Translations under genes and position numbers: made by a program
Source of the DNA: Thermanaerosceptrum fracticalcis
Lineage (GTDB): Bacteria > Bacillota > Peptococcia > DRI-13
NCBI RefSeq assembly: GCF_000746025.2
Contig: NZ_CP045798.1
Span: 1,784,501-1,848,500, forward strand
Length of the DNA stretch: 64,000 nucleotides
Direction of reading: 5' to 3'
Part shown: in pieces, positions 26,130 through 33,513 of the stretch
Numbering within the stretch: position 1 is the first letter of the stretch
Layout of the letters: every line of letters begins with the position of its first letter
Notes under the pieces: model-generated
Database searches by the model: none
Seen by the model: only the letters and a program-made list of their open reading frames with translations
What the model was told of the DNA's origin: nothing

Positions 26130-26537
26130 CTAAATCCTGATTTTATCTAATGTCCTGTGAAGGCGTTCAAAAAGCAAACCTGCGATAAACCAGGCCGGGG
26201 CGTAATCCAGCCTGATCAAACCCCGGACATGAAAAGGAGTAGTCCCACTGTAATCCCAAGGACAGCTTCCCAGGATCATTCCCAGTAACCAGCCCGTACT
26301 ATACTCAATGGCGAAAATAACTACCACCCACACCAGCCCCCTGATGTACCAGGGCCAAATACTAATTTCATCATGGAGTGGTTCCAGCAGTACCGCCAAC
26401 CCATAAATGGGAAACATCCAAAGATAAGTAAACCCCGGAAGCTGCCAGTTACCTGAGAACAATGCCCCCATACCTGTCCAAAATATTTCTAAAGCCCAAC
26501 CGATTATGCCATAAATTACAAAACGCATTATCATCAT
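26130..26537 (-). CDS. CmpB-like putative membrane protein (ABC_trans_CmpB family)
   Basis: 135 residues with about four hydrophobic spans (FVIYGIIGWALEIFWTG, FTYLWMFPIYGLAVLLEPLHD, GLVWVVVIFAIEYSTGWLLG, YAPAWFIAGLLFERLH). The YGIIGWALE..., FPIYGLA and EYSTGW..G..PWDYS features mark the Pfam 'putative ABC transporter type IV' family, whose real function is unknown. No clear ribosome site precedes any of the three N-terminal methionines, so the start is uncertain by a few residues. Confidence 0.75.
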   Translation of the reverse strand: MMIMRFVIYGIIGWALEIFWTGMGALFSGNWQLPGFTYLWMFPIYGLAVLLEPLHDEISIWPWYIRGLVWVVVIFAIEYSTGWLLGMILGSCPWDYSGTTPFHVRGLIRLDYAPAWFIAGLLFERLHRTLDKIRI

Positions 26538-26645
26538 AACTTTAGTTTAAGTATTTTTGCAAAATTTATAGGAGCTAATCTCTGGTAAATCTGTCCTGCC
26601 ACCATTAATTCCATAAAGTTATACTTTCAGAAATTGCAAAAAAAA

Positions 26646-26674
26646 TTGCAAATTGCGGTTTTCCGTTGTATACT
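26646..26674 (+). promoter_or_regulatory. Sigma-A promoter of the zinc-ribbon gene
   Basis: TTGCAA (26646-26651) and TATACT (26669-26674) with 17-base spacing, about 125 bases before the ATG at 26798, leaving a long leader. Confidence 0.75.
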
Positions 26675-26738
26675 TGAATTGGTGATACCTGCTTTCTGCT
26701 TGAACGGTTAGTATTTCCATCTATTCTCTTTTCCCAGG

Positions 26739-26780
26739 GTTAGATTTGGAGGTCCCGACAAGTGAGCAGGCAAATCTAAC
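26739..26780 (+). promoter_or_regulatory. 5' leader hairpin before the zinc-ribbon gene
   Basis: A perfect 9-bp stem GTTAGATTT / AAATCTAAC encloses 24 bases and ends 3 bases before AGGAGGA. It sits so close to the ribosome site that folding could control translation or message stability. Confidence 0.55.
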
Positions 26781-26797
26781 ACTAGGAGGAAGAGAAC

Positions 26798-27088
26798 ATG
26801 GATAAGACTCTGGTATGTAAAGACTGTGGTTCCGAATTTATTTTCAGCGAGCAAGAACAAGCTTTCTACGCTGAAAAAGGATTCCAGAACGAACCCGCTA
26901 GATGCCTGCCCTGCCGTAAAGCCCGCAAACAGCAAAGCGGAAACCGCGGTAATGCCGGTCGTAGTGGTGGGGATCGTCAGTACTACACTGTAAACTGCTC
27001 CAGCTGTGGTGCTGAAACTCAAGTACCTTTTAAGCCAACGGGTGTAAGACCTGTCTACTGCCGTGACTGCTACACAAATTCCAGATAA
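26798..27088 (+). CDS. Double zinc-ribbon protein (CxxC-x17-CxxC type)
   Basis: 96-residue cytosolic protein with two Cys4 knuckle pairs. C7-C10 and C36-C39 (VCKDCGSEFIFSEQE...ARCLPC) form the zf-trcl type ribbon, and VNCSSCGAE...VYCRDCY a second, CxxC-x17-CxxC ribbon, joined by a basic Gly/Arg-rich linker that could touch nucleic acid. Proteins of this kind are common in Clostridia; function unknown. It has a good sigma-A promoter, a hairpin leader, AGGAGGA 7 bases before the ATG, and its own terminator. Confidence 0.85.
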   Translation: MDKTLVCKDCGSEFIFSEQEQAFYAEKGFQNEPARCLPCRKARKQQSGNRGNAGRSGGDRQYYTVNCSSCGAETQVPFKPTGVRPVYCRDCYTNSR

Positions 27089-27106
27089 CTCCAGATAACT
27101 AAATAA

Positions 27107-27135
27107 AAATAAGCCCCGCAAAAGCAGGGCTTATT
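27107..27135. terminator. Bidirectional terminator between convergent genes
   Basis: AAATAAGCCC / GGGCTTATTT stem with A-rich flanks on one side and T-rich on the other, between the stops of the plus-strand zinc-ribbon gene and the minus-strand 102-residue gene. Confidence 0.85.
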
Positions 27136-27138
27136 TTA

Positions 27139-27447
27139 TTATTTTTCCACCCATTTGAGCAAAACCTGACGCGCAATATTTTGGAAAGCAGGTGACTTTA
27201 GCATTTCCAATAAACTGTCAACCTGCTCCGCGTTCAATTGCTGGATTACGGCCGGACTTGCACCCGTGGCGATGATATTTTGTTCCCTGGTTTTAAGGTT
27301 ATTTACAATATTTAAAATAGCATCCAGCTTATAGGTTCCTTCGTCTATCATATTACTAAGATAGCTGCACAAACCTTTCACTTGGTATAGCTGAGTGGTT
27401 AATGTCGATACCTCTTCCATAACCTTGGAATTTACGTTATTCTCCAT
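27139..27447 (-). CDS. Small helical protein, paralogue of the 209-residue protein at 29.1 kb
   Basis: Function unknown. 102 residues, almost all predicted helix. The C-terminal VDSLLEMLKSPAFQNIARQ segment matches VDEFLELLQTPVMQNAMRQ at the end of the protein encoded at 29087-29716, and both share an N-terminal heptad-like region (L..L..VKG...YLSNMIDEG..KLD against L..V...LRGHAVTIKLLFDEINFKLD). AGGAGGTG lies before the ATG. It belongs to the run of small spore-type genes on the same strand. Confidence 0.75.
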   Translation of the reverse strand: MENNVNSKVMEEVSTLTTQLYQVKGLCSYLSNMIDEGTYKLDAILNIVNNLKTREQNIIATGASPAVIQQLNAEQVDSLLEMLKSPAFQNIARQVLLKWVEK

Positions 27448-27584
27448 TTCCTACACCTCCTATAAACTCGCATCTTATTGTATGTAAACCCCTTTCATAA
27501 TGCTACAGAACAAAGGCACGTACGGAATTAACTATTTTTGTTGTTTTTTTTGTTTGCTAAAGTGATCCTTTCTAGTATTTAAAA

Positions 27585-27607
27585 AGACGCAAGCTTAACT
27601 TGCGTCT
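27585..27607 (-). terminator. Terminator after the YjcZ-like pair
   Basis: AGACGCAAG / CTTGCGTCT stem with a 5-base loop, followed by TTTTT on the minus strand. Confidence 0.85.
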
Positions 27608-27624
27608 CAAACATTTTTCAGATA

Positions 27625-27747
27625 TTAGTAGCCGTAACCACCAAAGAAACCAGGGAAGAGTAAGAGGATGAGAATTACCAGGAAGAGGATCGCAAAACCG
27701 CGTCCAAAAGGATAATAGCCATAGCCATGAGCAGCAGTGTCAGCCAT
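27625..27747 (-). CDS. YjcZ-like tiny hydrophobic protein, copy 1
   Basis: 40 residues, MADTAAHGYGYYPFGRGF followed by one transmembrane helix of Ile/Leu/Val and ending FPGFFGGYGY. The layout (Tyr/Gly/Phe-rich N-terminus plus a single helix) is like YjcZ-family sporulation proteins. AGGAGGT is 10 bases before the ATG. It is nearly identical to copy 2 about 154 bases upstream, differing at the last residue. Confidence 0.75.
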   Translation of the reverse strand: MADTAAHGYGYYPFGRGFAILFLVILILLLFPGFFGGYGY

Positions 27748-27778
27748 TATTAAATACCTCCTTTAGCTTTTTTTCATT

Positions 27779-27901
27779 TTAACAGCCATAACCACCAAAG
27801 AAGCCAGGGAAGAGTAAGAGGATGAGGATTACCAGGAAGAGGATCGCAAAACCGCGTCCAAAAGGATAATAGCCATAGCCATGAGCAGCAGTGTCAGCCA
27901 T
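27779..27901 (-). CDS. YjcZ-like tiny hydrophobic protein, copy 2
   Basis: 40 residues identical to copy 1 except a C-terminal Cys in place of Tyr. The ATG at 27901 follows AGGAGGT; an upstream in-frame ATG at 27961 has no ribosome site. With copy 1 it forms a recent tandem duplication that includes the leader. Confidence 0.75.
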   Translation of the reverse strand: MADTAAHGYGYYPFGRGFAILFLVILILLLFPGFFGGYGC

Positions 27902-28028
27902 TATTAAATACCTCCTTTTAATTTTACCGAAAGGAGTCATTTCCTCCTTATCTGCTTTCATTGTATGAAGTACAATTTTATGTGGTGACTGATTTTTTTA
28001 TGACTAAAAATTTCGCAAATAAGAATTG

Positions 28029-28157
28029 TTAGTATACATAGGGATAAGGAAAGAAGATAGGCCGGAAAATGGCGCAAATGATAATAATCGCGAAAATCAA
28101 CCAAATCAAGCCAAAGCCACCAAAGAACATTTCAGTTTGAGCATTTTCATTTACCAT
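28029..28157 (-). CDS. Tiny hydrophobic protein related in layout to the YjcZ-like pair
   Basis: 42 residues: MVNENAQTEMFFGGFGLIW, a helix of Ile/Leu/Ala, then a Pro/Tyr/Phe-rich tail. GGAGGTATTTTT leads into the ATG. Third of a series of single-helix mini-proteins; a spore or forespore membrane place is likely by analogy only. Confidence 0.65.
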   Translation of the reverse strand: MVNENAQTEMFFGGFGLIWLIFAIIIICAIFRPIFFPYPYVY

Positions 28158-28180
28158 AAAAATACCTCCTTCACGTTTTT

Positions 28181-28477
28181 TTATTGGTTAATATTCTCTT
28201 GCCCTTCTGAAGGTTGAGGAATTTCTTCTTTTTTGACCTGGGATGAGGAAACTCCTATGCCGGGAAAAAACAGCAGGGCAAAAAGAACCATAAAGGCAAT
28301 ACCAAAAGTTTTTGCGTAACTCATTTTTACACCAAACAATGTAATTTCGTTGGGGTTCTTTTTTTCCTTATCTTCATTATCTTCATTCACTTCTTTGCTA
28401 TCTTGGGGCAAATTCGTTTGTGTCTGCCTTTCCTCACTGATATGATGAAAAGAACTTTTCTCGTGATAGCCGGTCAT
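28181..28477 (-). CDS. Small single-helix membrane protein with acidic N-terminus
   Basis: 98 residues: about 45 polar, Glu/Asn/Lys-rich residues, LFGVKMSYAKT, one transmembrane helix (FGIAFMVLFALLFFPGIGV), then a short polar tail. The helix ends in FPG like the YjcZ-like neighbours. GGGAGGT precedes the ATG. Function unknown. Confidence 0.7.
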   Translation of the reverse strand: MTGYHEKSSFHHISEERQTQTNLPQDSKEVNEDNEDKEKKNPNEITLFGVKMSYAKTFGIAFMVLFALLFFPGIGVSSSQVKKEEIPQPSEGQENINQ

Positions 28478-28570
28478 CCACTTTTACCTCCCTACAGCTT
28501 CTTGAGGCGTTCCTGTAATCTATCCTATGTTTAAGCTTAATTACTGGTTACTTGTTTACACGATTTATCT

Positions 28571-29005
28571 TTACCCAGTTTCGATTGGTATGCTCTGCCT
28601 GTTTAGATACTTATCTCTTGGTAAAATAACTTCCAGTTTACCCTGGCTATATTTTGCTCTGCCCCCATATTTCTGGACTGCCACGGGCAAAGGAATTTTC
28701 TCCTGGATAACCCCGTCTACAATTAAGTGATTACCTTCCAGATAGATTTTTGTATTCGTTTTATCAGTAACCTGATTAACAGTAAAAGTCACAGCTACGG
28801 TGTCATTACTAATCTGTATTTCATGCGAGGATCCTGCAGGCCAATTCCCCAAGCCTACGGTACCGGCATCCTTTACTCCTCTGGATATAGGTTCAAGATA
28901 GGTGTTCATACTTTGGAGGAGTTTTTGTGTCCCGGCCAGAGTATCCTGCATCATGCGCTGGTACTGCTCCCAAAATTCCCTCATGGCAGGATGATTATTA
29001 TACAT
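28571..29005 (-). CDS. Hsp20-like (CotP-type) small heat-shock domain protein
   Basis: 144 residues from the ATG at 29005 (AGGAGGTG upstream). An N-terminal helical region (FWEQYQRMMQDTLAGTQKLL) is followed by a beta-rich alpha-crystallin-like domain ending YGGRAKYSQGKLEVILPRD, resembling the A-x-[YF]-x-[DN]-G-[VL]-L block of Hsp20 proteins. In Bacillus the relative CotP is a coat component. The match is remote but fits the small-protein, spore-type neighbourhood. Confidence 0.65.
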   Translation of the reverse strand: MYNNHPAMREFWEQYQRMMQDTLAGTQKLLQSMNTYLEPISRGVKDAGTVGLGNWPAGSSHEIQISNDTVAVTFTVNQVTDKTNTKIYLEGNHLIVDGVIQEKIPLPVAVQKYGGRAKYSQGKLEVILPRDKYLNRQSIPIETG

Positions 29006-29057
29006 CAACCCCACCTCCTTTCATTACAAGATATGAAACTGCACCCTAAAATGATAA

Positions 29058-29082
29058 AAAGTCGGTTATATTAACCGACTTT
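29058..29082 (-). terminator. Terminator after the 209-residue gene
   Basis: AAAGTCGGTT / AACCGACTTT stem with a 5-base loop, followed by a T-rich tract, 4 bases past the stop. Confidence 0.8.
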
Positions 29083-29086
29083 CGTT

Positions 29087-29716
29087 TCACTTTTTGACCA
29101 GCATATTAATTAAAAACTGCCGCATGGCGTTTTGCATGACTGGTGTCTGTAGGAGCTCCAGGAACTCATCCACAGTGTCCTTGGCCGTCTTCTGGGAAGC
29201 TACCTGGATTTGGGTCCGGTTAACTCTTCTTTCCTCATTGGCACGAATTATCTCTAAAATCTGCATAAAGCTATCCAGTTTAAAATTGATCTCGTCGAAG
29301 AGAAGCTTTATCGTAACTGCATGTCCCCGCAGGTTACTAAGGGTAGTTTCTACCTGGTCCAACTTGGCTACAAATTTTTCACTGACATGAAGCGGTGACA
29401 TTTCCTGCTTTGGCTCATAAGAACTCTCTTTTTGTTGAGTATTATCTTCTATTGGAGGAAGGGTTACTTGTTCTTGTTTAATTTCGTCTCTAATAATCTT
29501 TAATTCCTCAGGCTCTCTTTCTGTGACCTTTTCCGATAACGCTTCCTCTGAAGTTTTATTTGGTTCAACTGGCTCCTCTTCCCTGGGATATCCTCCCATT
29601 GGCATCATATAAGGCCTGGACTGTACAGGTCGTGCCATAAAAGGTGGAAGAGGTCTAGGTCTTTCTGGCCGTCTCTCCCCATCAAATGTAAACCGCAAAC
29701 TTGCCACCAACATCAC
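29087..29716 (-). CDS. Proline-rich/coiled protein with C-terminal domain shared with the 102-residue paralogue
   Basis: Function unknown. About 207-209 residues: a Pro/Arg-rich N-terminus (PERPRPLPPFMARP), a Glu-rich linker, then from about residue 110 a helical domain shared with the protein at 27139-27447. The start is ambiguous: AGAGGG lies too close to the ATG at 29713, so the TTG at 29710 or the GTG at 29707 may be used. An inferred role in spore structure rests on neighbours only. Confidence 0.65.
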   Translation of the reverse strand: MMLVASLRFTFDGERRPERPRPLPPFMARPVQSRPYMMPMGGYPREEEPVEPNKTSEEALSEKVTEREPEELKIIRDEIKQEQVTLPPIEDNTQQKESSYEPKQEMSPLHVSEKFVAKLDQVETTLSNLRGHAVTIKLLFDEINFKLDSFMQILEIIRANEERRVNRTQIQVASQKTAKDTVDEFLELLQTPVMQNAMRQFLINMLVKK

Positions 29717-29816
29717 CCTCTTACACTATTCACTGATGCATAATATGAAATTTCCTAAGAAAAAGTGTTTAACAAATTACAAGAACAAAATAGGAGGCAC
29801 CAGCCTCCATAGTTTA

Positions 29817-30092
29817 CTACTTCTTCATCCCCATATTGAGGAGAGTGGATAGATCCATATTATTCATTTTTAATGCTTTTTCCAAAAGAATCTGGGCTTT
29901 TACCTGTTCATCCGGGCTTAATTGTTTCCCCTCCTGGAACCTTGTGATAACGGTATAAGCTGCTTCCTTTTCTTCACCTTCCAGACCCAGGGACTGTACG
30001 AACACGTCCTTTTCCCCAGGACCCATTTTCTTGATGGTCTCTACAATTTGCGGTAGAGCAGACATGATCTGCAGCATTTGAGTCAAACTCAT
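29817..30092 (-). CDS. Small helical protein of unknown function
   Basis: 91 residues from the ATG at 30092, which has AAGGAAGGTGA upstream; the frame continues to 30179 but that start has no ribosome site. Sequence MSLTQMLQIMSALPQIVETI, a KKMGPGEKD turn, then two helices ending LLNMGMKK. It is the promoter-proximal gene of the small-protein cluster and is divergent from the chromate transporter pair. Confidence 0.6.
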   Translation of the reverse strand: MSLTQMLQIMSALPQIVETIKKMGPGEKDVFVQSLGLEGEEKEAAYTVITRFQEGKQLSPDEQVKAQILLEKALKMNNMDLSTLLNMGMKK

Positions 30093-30218
30093 GGGTTTGG
30101 TCACCTTCCTTCTCACACCATTTTGTTTAAATTTATGTCTAAGTGGAGTATCTGGTGCATGACCTGTAATTCTTTTCATTTTGCTTTTTTATCCTTTGGT
30201 ATAAAAACTTGGGCATTT

Positions 30219-30246
30219 TTGTACATTTTATATGTTATGATATAAA
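30219..30246 (+). promoter_or_regulatory. Probable promoter of the chromate transporter pair
   Basis: TTGTAC and TATAAA with 16-base spacing, 37 bases before the ATG at 30283. Confidence 0.4.
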
Positions 30247-30282
30247 AGTATTAACCTTATCATCTTACGTGGAGGAGATCCC

Positions 30283-30858
30283 ATGTCACGTCCATCGATT
30301 TTATCTAAATTTCTTTTTGCCCTCTTCCTCTCTTTCTTTAAAGTGGGGTGCTTTACCTTCGGCGGCGGTTTTGCCATGATTCCTGTCATTCAAAGGGAAG
30401 TTTGCGAAAACAAATGCTGGATGGAACAAGAGGAATTCATCGATATGATTGCCGTAACACAATCTGCTCCAGGCCCCGTCGCTGTAAATTCTTCCGTTTT
30501 CATAGGTTATAAGTTAGCGGGAATTCCGGGAGCAGTCACTGCTCTTTTAGGTACTGTCCTCCCTTCCTTCATAACTATTCTCTTGTTTGCCATCTTCATT
30601 GCCTCCCAAAGTGGAACCCAGTACATGACTAAGTTTTTTGAAGGCGTTCGCCCCGCTGTGGTAGCTCTGATTCTTGGTGCAGGGCTGGGCATGGGGAAAA
30701 AGAGCATTAAGGACCCCTTTAGTGTCATTTTAGGTCTTCTGGCTATTACTGCTCTCGTCTTATTCAAAATTCATCCCATTGTCCTTATCATATCCGGAGC
30801 CATAGCCGGAATCGCACGAAGTATTATTCTCTCCAAACGGAACAAGGAGGTCTCATAA
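30283..30858 (+). CDS. Chromate transporter (short form), subunit A
   Basis: 191-residue CHR-domain membrane protein, half the size of the fused ChrA. GCFTFGGGFAMIPVIQREV and QSAPGPVAVN are the family motifs; about six transmembrane spans. Exports chromate or a related oxyanion, or in many anaerobes an unknown anion. GGAGGAG precedes the ATG. It overlaps the second half by one base, so the two act as a heterodimer. Confidence 0.9.
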   Translation: MSRPSILSKFLFALFLSFFKVGCFTFGGGFAMIPVIQREVCENKCWMEQEEFIDMIAVTQSAPGPVAVNSSVFIGYKLAGIPGAVTALLGTVLPSFITILLFAIFIASQSGTQYMTKFFEGVRPAVVALILGAGLGMGKKSIKDPFSVILGLLAITALVLFKIHPIVLIISGAIAGIARSIILSKRNKEVS

Positions 30859-31373
30859 TGCTTTGGGAACTTTTTCTTACTTTCACCTTTATTGGCGCTT
30901 TCAGCTTTGGCGGAGGCTATGGTATGCTCCCATTAATCCAACAGGAAGTGGTGTATAATCATCAATGGCTGACCATCCAGCAGTTTACTGATATCCTGGC
31001 CGTTGCGGAAATGACTCCTGGCCCCGTAGCTGTAAACACTGCAACTTATGTGGGATACAAAATGGCGGGAGTTTTAGGTTCTGCCCTGGCTACTACAGGC
31101 GTTGTTTTACCTTCCTTTGTTTTAATCACCACTTTAGCCAGTATTGTGATTAAGAATAAGGATAACCCCCGCTTTCAGGGGGCCTTTCAAGGTCTTCGCC
31201 CTGTGGTCGTTGCCCTTGTCATCGGTGCCGCGATTCTGGTAGGTAAAGACACCATTGTTAATATAACCAGTGTTATCCTGGCTTTAATTGCTCTAGGACT
31301 AATGGAATATACAAAGCTGCACCCTATCTTTATCCTTCTGGCCTTTGGGGTCCTTGGTATCATTATTTACTAG
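30858..31373 (+). CDS. Chromate transporter (short form), subunit B
   Basis: 171 residues with the same motifs as its partner (GAFSFGGGYGMLPLIQQEV, EMTPGPVAVN). The start codon shares a base with the stop of the first half (TAATG), giving translational coupling. Bacillus ChrA/ChrB short-chain pairs work together. Confidence 0.9.
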   Translation: MLWELFLTFTFIGAFSFGGGYGMLPLIQQEVVYNHQWLTIQQFTDILAVAEMTPGPVAVNTATYVGYKMAGVLGSALATTGVVLPSFVLITTLASIVIKNKDNPRFQGAFQGLRPVVVALVIGAAILVGKDTIVNITSVILALIALGLMEYTKLHPIFILLAFGVLGIIIY

Positions 31374-31391
31374 GAGAATAACATCGCAAAA

Positions 31392-31700
31392 ATCGAGTAG
31401 GAGGGGGCGATAAACCCCCGCCTCTCACACCACCTGGCATGCGGGTCCGCACTAGGCGGTTTCTAAAGATTGACGAATTTGGACTGTACTCGGTTTGCTG
31501 GACACATTGCTATGCACCGCACAAGACTCGGTACATGACTGTTGGTTAAACTTTATCATGGTAACCATTTCAGGTTACTTGTTACTCATGCGCTTTCAAG
31601 GCGCAACACGATGTACACCCTTGCCGTCAGCTAACGGTAGGCACTCGCCAGCCCCCGTTCGGGACTTTCACCCTAGAGATGACGCCCATGCTGGGCGTAC
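31392..31700 (-). mobile_element. Group IIC intron remnant without ORF
   Basis: Read on the minus strand the segment begins GTACGCCCAGCATGGGCG, then AGGGTGAAAGTCCCGAACGG and GACGGCAAGGGTGT, all close to domain I of the Oceanobacillus IIC intron. It ends with a domain V-like ACCGCC...GGTGGTGTGAGAGG, a G-rich domain VI hairpin, and CCTACTCGAT. The 309 bases lack most of domains I-IV and the reverse transcriptase. It lies directly after a transcription terminator, the classic IIC target. The EBS1-bearing part of domain I seems missing, so self-splicing is unlikely. Confidence 0.85.
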
Positions 31701-31710
31701 AGGAAAAATA

Positions 31711-31734
31711 AACCATTAGCCATCGCTAATGGTT
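31711..31734 (-). terminator. Terminator of the amidase-deacetylase gene
   Basis: AACCATTAGC / GCTAATGGTT perfect 10-bp stem with a 4-base loop. It overlaps the last codons of the gene and is followed on the minus strand by TTTATTTTT, where the intron remnant begins. The T-run on the other side makes it bidirectional. Confidence 0.85.
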
Positions 31735-33206
31735 TTTTTGAAAGGATTTTGCTCAACAAATAGCTCTGAAACGAATACAAGATCAATCCCTTGTTCTTCT
31801 AAGAGCGGCAGTGTATCAGCCAACGCTTTGGCTGTGTTTAATCCTTGAGGTCCTACATGGCCAATGCCAATGGCGTAGCCATTTAACTGGGCCAATTGAC
31901 CTAATTTTAAAATCTCTCTCTTTATAGAAGCATAATCATACTGATTATCTAAAAACAGCGTGCGTTCTGTATATGGCACTCCTACCTCCCCGGCAATATC
32001 TCTGCAGACTGTTTTTTCCGAAGTACGGCTGTCAACATAAAACAGGTAGTTTTCTTTTAAAAATTCCATAACAGGCAGCATAAGTTCCCTTTTTTGGGTA
32101 ACCAGGGAACCCATGTGGTTGTTTAAACCTACAGCATTAGGAATTTGATCCAGGGCTTTCCTGAGGTTCAGGGTGATTTCCTGCCTTGACATCTTATTCT
32201 TGATGGCACCGGGCCCTAACCAATTACTGTTCCCATACTCCGGCTCCATAGGCATGTGAATCAATACTTCAAACCCATTTTTCTCAGCCCTTAAAGCGTG
32301 TTCCACAGTTTTCTCCATATTGGGCATAACGGCTAAGGTTAACGGGTACTTGTGCAGGGCCATAATTTCCTCAACACCTTTGTTGTAAGGATGTCCAAGG
32401 TCATCAATAATGATAGCCACCTTGGGTTTTTGTATGGCTATGACATCAGTGACCGAAGGAGATTCCAGTCTTAATGTGCAATCTTTAAAATAGTCGATCA
32501 AACCTCGGCTTATGGCAAGAGCCAGTGCTTCCTGGTAACTTTCCTGTACCAGTAACTCTTTCTCTTTACTATTTGACAAATAGCCCATCTCGACGATGAC
32601 TGAAGGCATGGAAGCATTCTTCAGAAGAAAATAGTTTCCTGGCTTAGGAATTCGCTTCGTCATATCGGGGATACTGCGCAAATGTTTTTGAATATTTTGG
32701 GCAAGGAGAACACTGTCAGGTTCAGCAGGATTATAAAAGGTTTCAGCACCGGCATATGACCGTTTCCTGGTAGCATTAACGTGAAGGGATACAAATACAT
32801 CGGCTTTACCCTCTTCTGCAATGCTGATGCGGGTTGTAAGGTCACAACGTTTTTTGGTCATATCCCCTCTTAGAGCTTTTGGTAAGACGTAATCTTTATC
32901 CGACTCCCGGGACATTATGACCTCTGCACCAGCTTTCGTTAATATCTCCCTGGTTTTGGAAGCAACTTTAAGGTTAATGTCCTCCTCGTAAATACCTAAA
33001 CGCGGATCATTACATCCCGGGTCTTCACCACCATGCCCCGGGTCCAGAAAAACTTTTTTGTTAATGATACAAATGGGTGCCATGAGTTCGCCAAATGTGG
33101 TTGTTATGGGCTTATATTCAGTATATGTGAGGATAAGAGTTAAAAAACTCAGAATGAACAAGTATAGTACCCGTTTTTTTATAACCAGTAATCTGAGTTT
33201 TTTCAT
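31716..33206 (-). CDS. Fusion of N-acetylmuramoyl-L-alanine amidase and divergent polysaccharide deacetylase
   Basis: 496-residue exported or membrane-anchored protein. Residues 1-30 form a signal anchor. Residues about 50-235 are a zinc amidase_3 domain: DPGHGGEDPG with a zinc His, E in YEEDINL, SLHVNA, and VIVEMGYLSN with the catalytic Glu. Residues about 262-480 are a YibQ-like divergent polysaccharide deacetylase domain (KVAIIIDDLGH, LIHMPMEP, LNNHMGS, FYVDSRTS). It would cut and trim peptidoglycan, plausibly of the spore cortex. AAGGTG precedes the ATG. The two domains usually occur in separate proteins. Confidence 0.88.
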   Translation of the reverse strand: MKKLRLLVIKKRVLYLFILSFLTLILTYTEYKPITTTFGELMAPICIINKKVFLDPGHGGEDPGCNDPRLGIYEEDINLKVASKTREILTKAGAEVIMSRESDKDYVLPKALRGDMTKKRCDLTTRISIAEEGKADVFVSLHVNATRKRSYAGAETFYNPAEPDSVLLAQNIQKHLRSIPDMTKRIPKPGNYFLLKNASMPSVIVEMGYLSNSKEKELLVQESYQEALALAISRGLIDYFKDCTLRLESPSVTDVIAIQKPKVAIIIDDLGHPYNKGVEEIMALHKYPLTLAVMPNMEKTVEHALRAEKNGFEVLIHMPMEPEYGNSNWLGPGAIKNKMSRQEITLNLRKALDQIPNAVGLNNHMGSLVTQKRELMLPVMEFLKENYLFYVDSRTSEKTVCRDIAGEVGVPYTERTLFLDNQYDYASIKREILKLGQLAQLNGYAIGIGHVGPQGLNTAKALADTLPLLEEQGIDLVFVSELFVEQNPFKKTISDG

Positions 33207-33315
33207 GGAACACCTTCTTTATTAAAGAAACGCATATAAAAGTTTTAATCAATATTTATTTATCCAGGATAAATTTATGTTAGTTTTCAAACTTAATTTA
33301 AAAAACCAGGATAAA

Positions 33316-33489
33316 ATCATTTCTCTCTTAATAAAGAGGGTATTCCCGTTTGGAAGGCCGGACATATTGCAACGTCATGCTTTTGCCGCTACCGGACGGC
33401 CCAAACAGGGCTACAACCCGATTGTTGGCTTGAAAGGAATATGCAAATAAAAAACCCGCTAAGTTCTCTTTTATGTTTACTTCAAGCAT
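33316..33489 (-). pseudogene. modC: modC fragment (molybdate ABC transporter ATPase, truncated after Walker A)
   Basis: ATG at 33489 leads to MLEVNIKENLAGFLFAYSF and VVALFGPSGSGKSMTLQ, the start and Walker A of ModC, then runs into unrelated sequence and a TGA after 57 codons. The Walker B, signature and C-terminal molybdate-binding parts (about 300 residues) are gone. It lies 24 bases after modB in the expected modA-B-C order, so it is a decayed third gene. Confidence 0.85.
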
Positions 33490-33513
33490 CCTCTCTAACC
33501 TCACGAGAATAAG

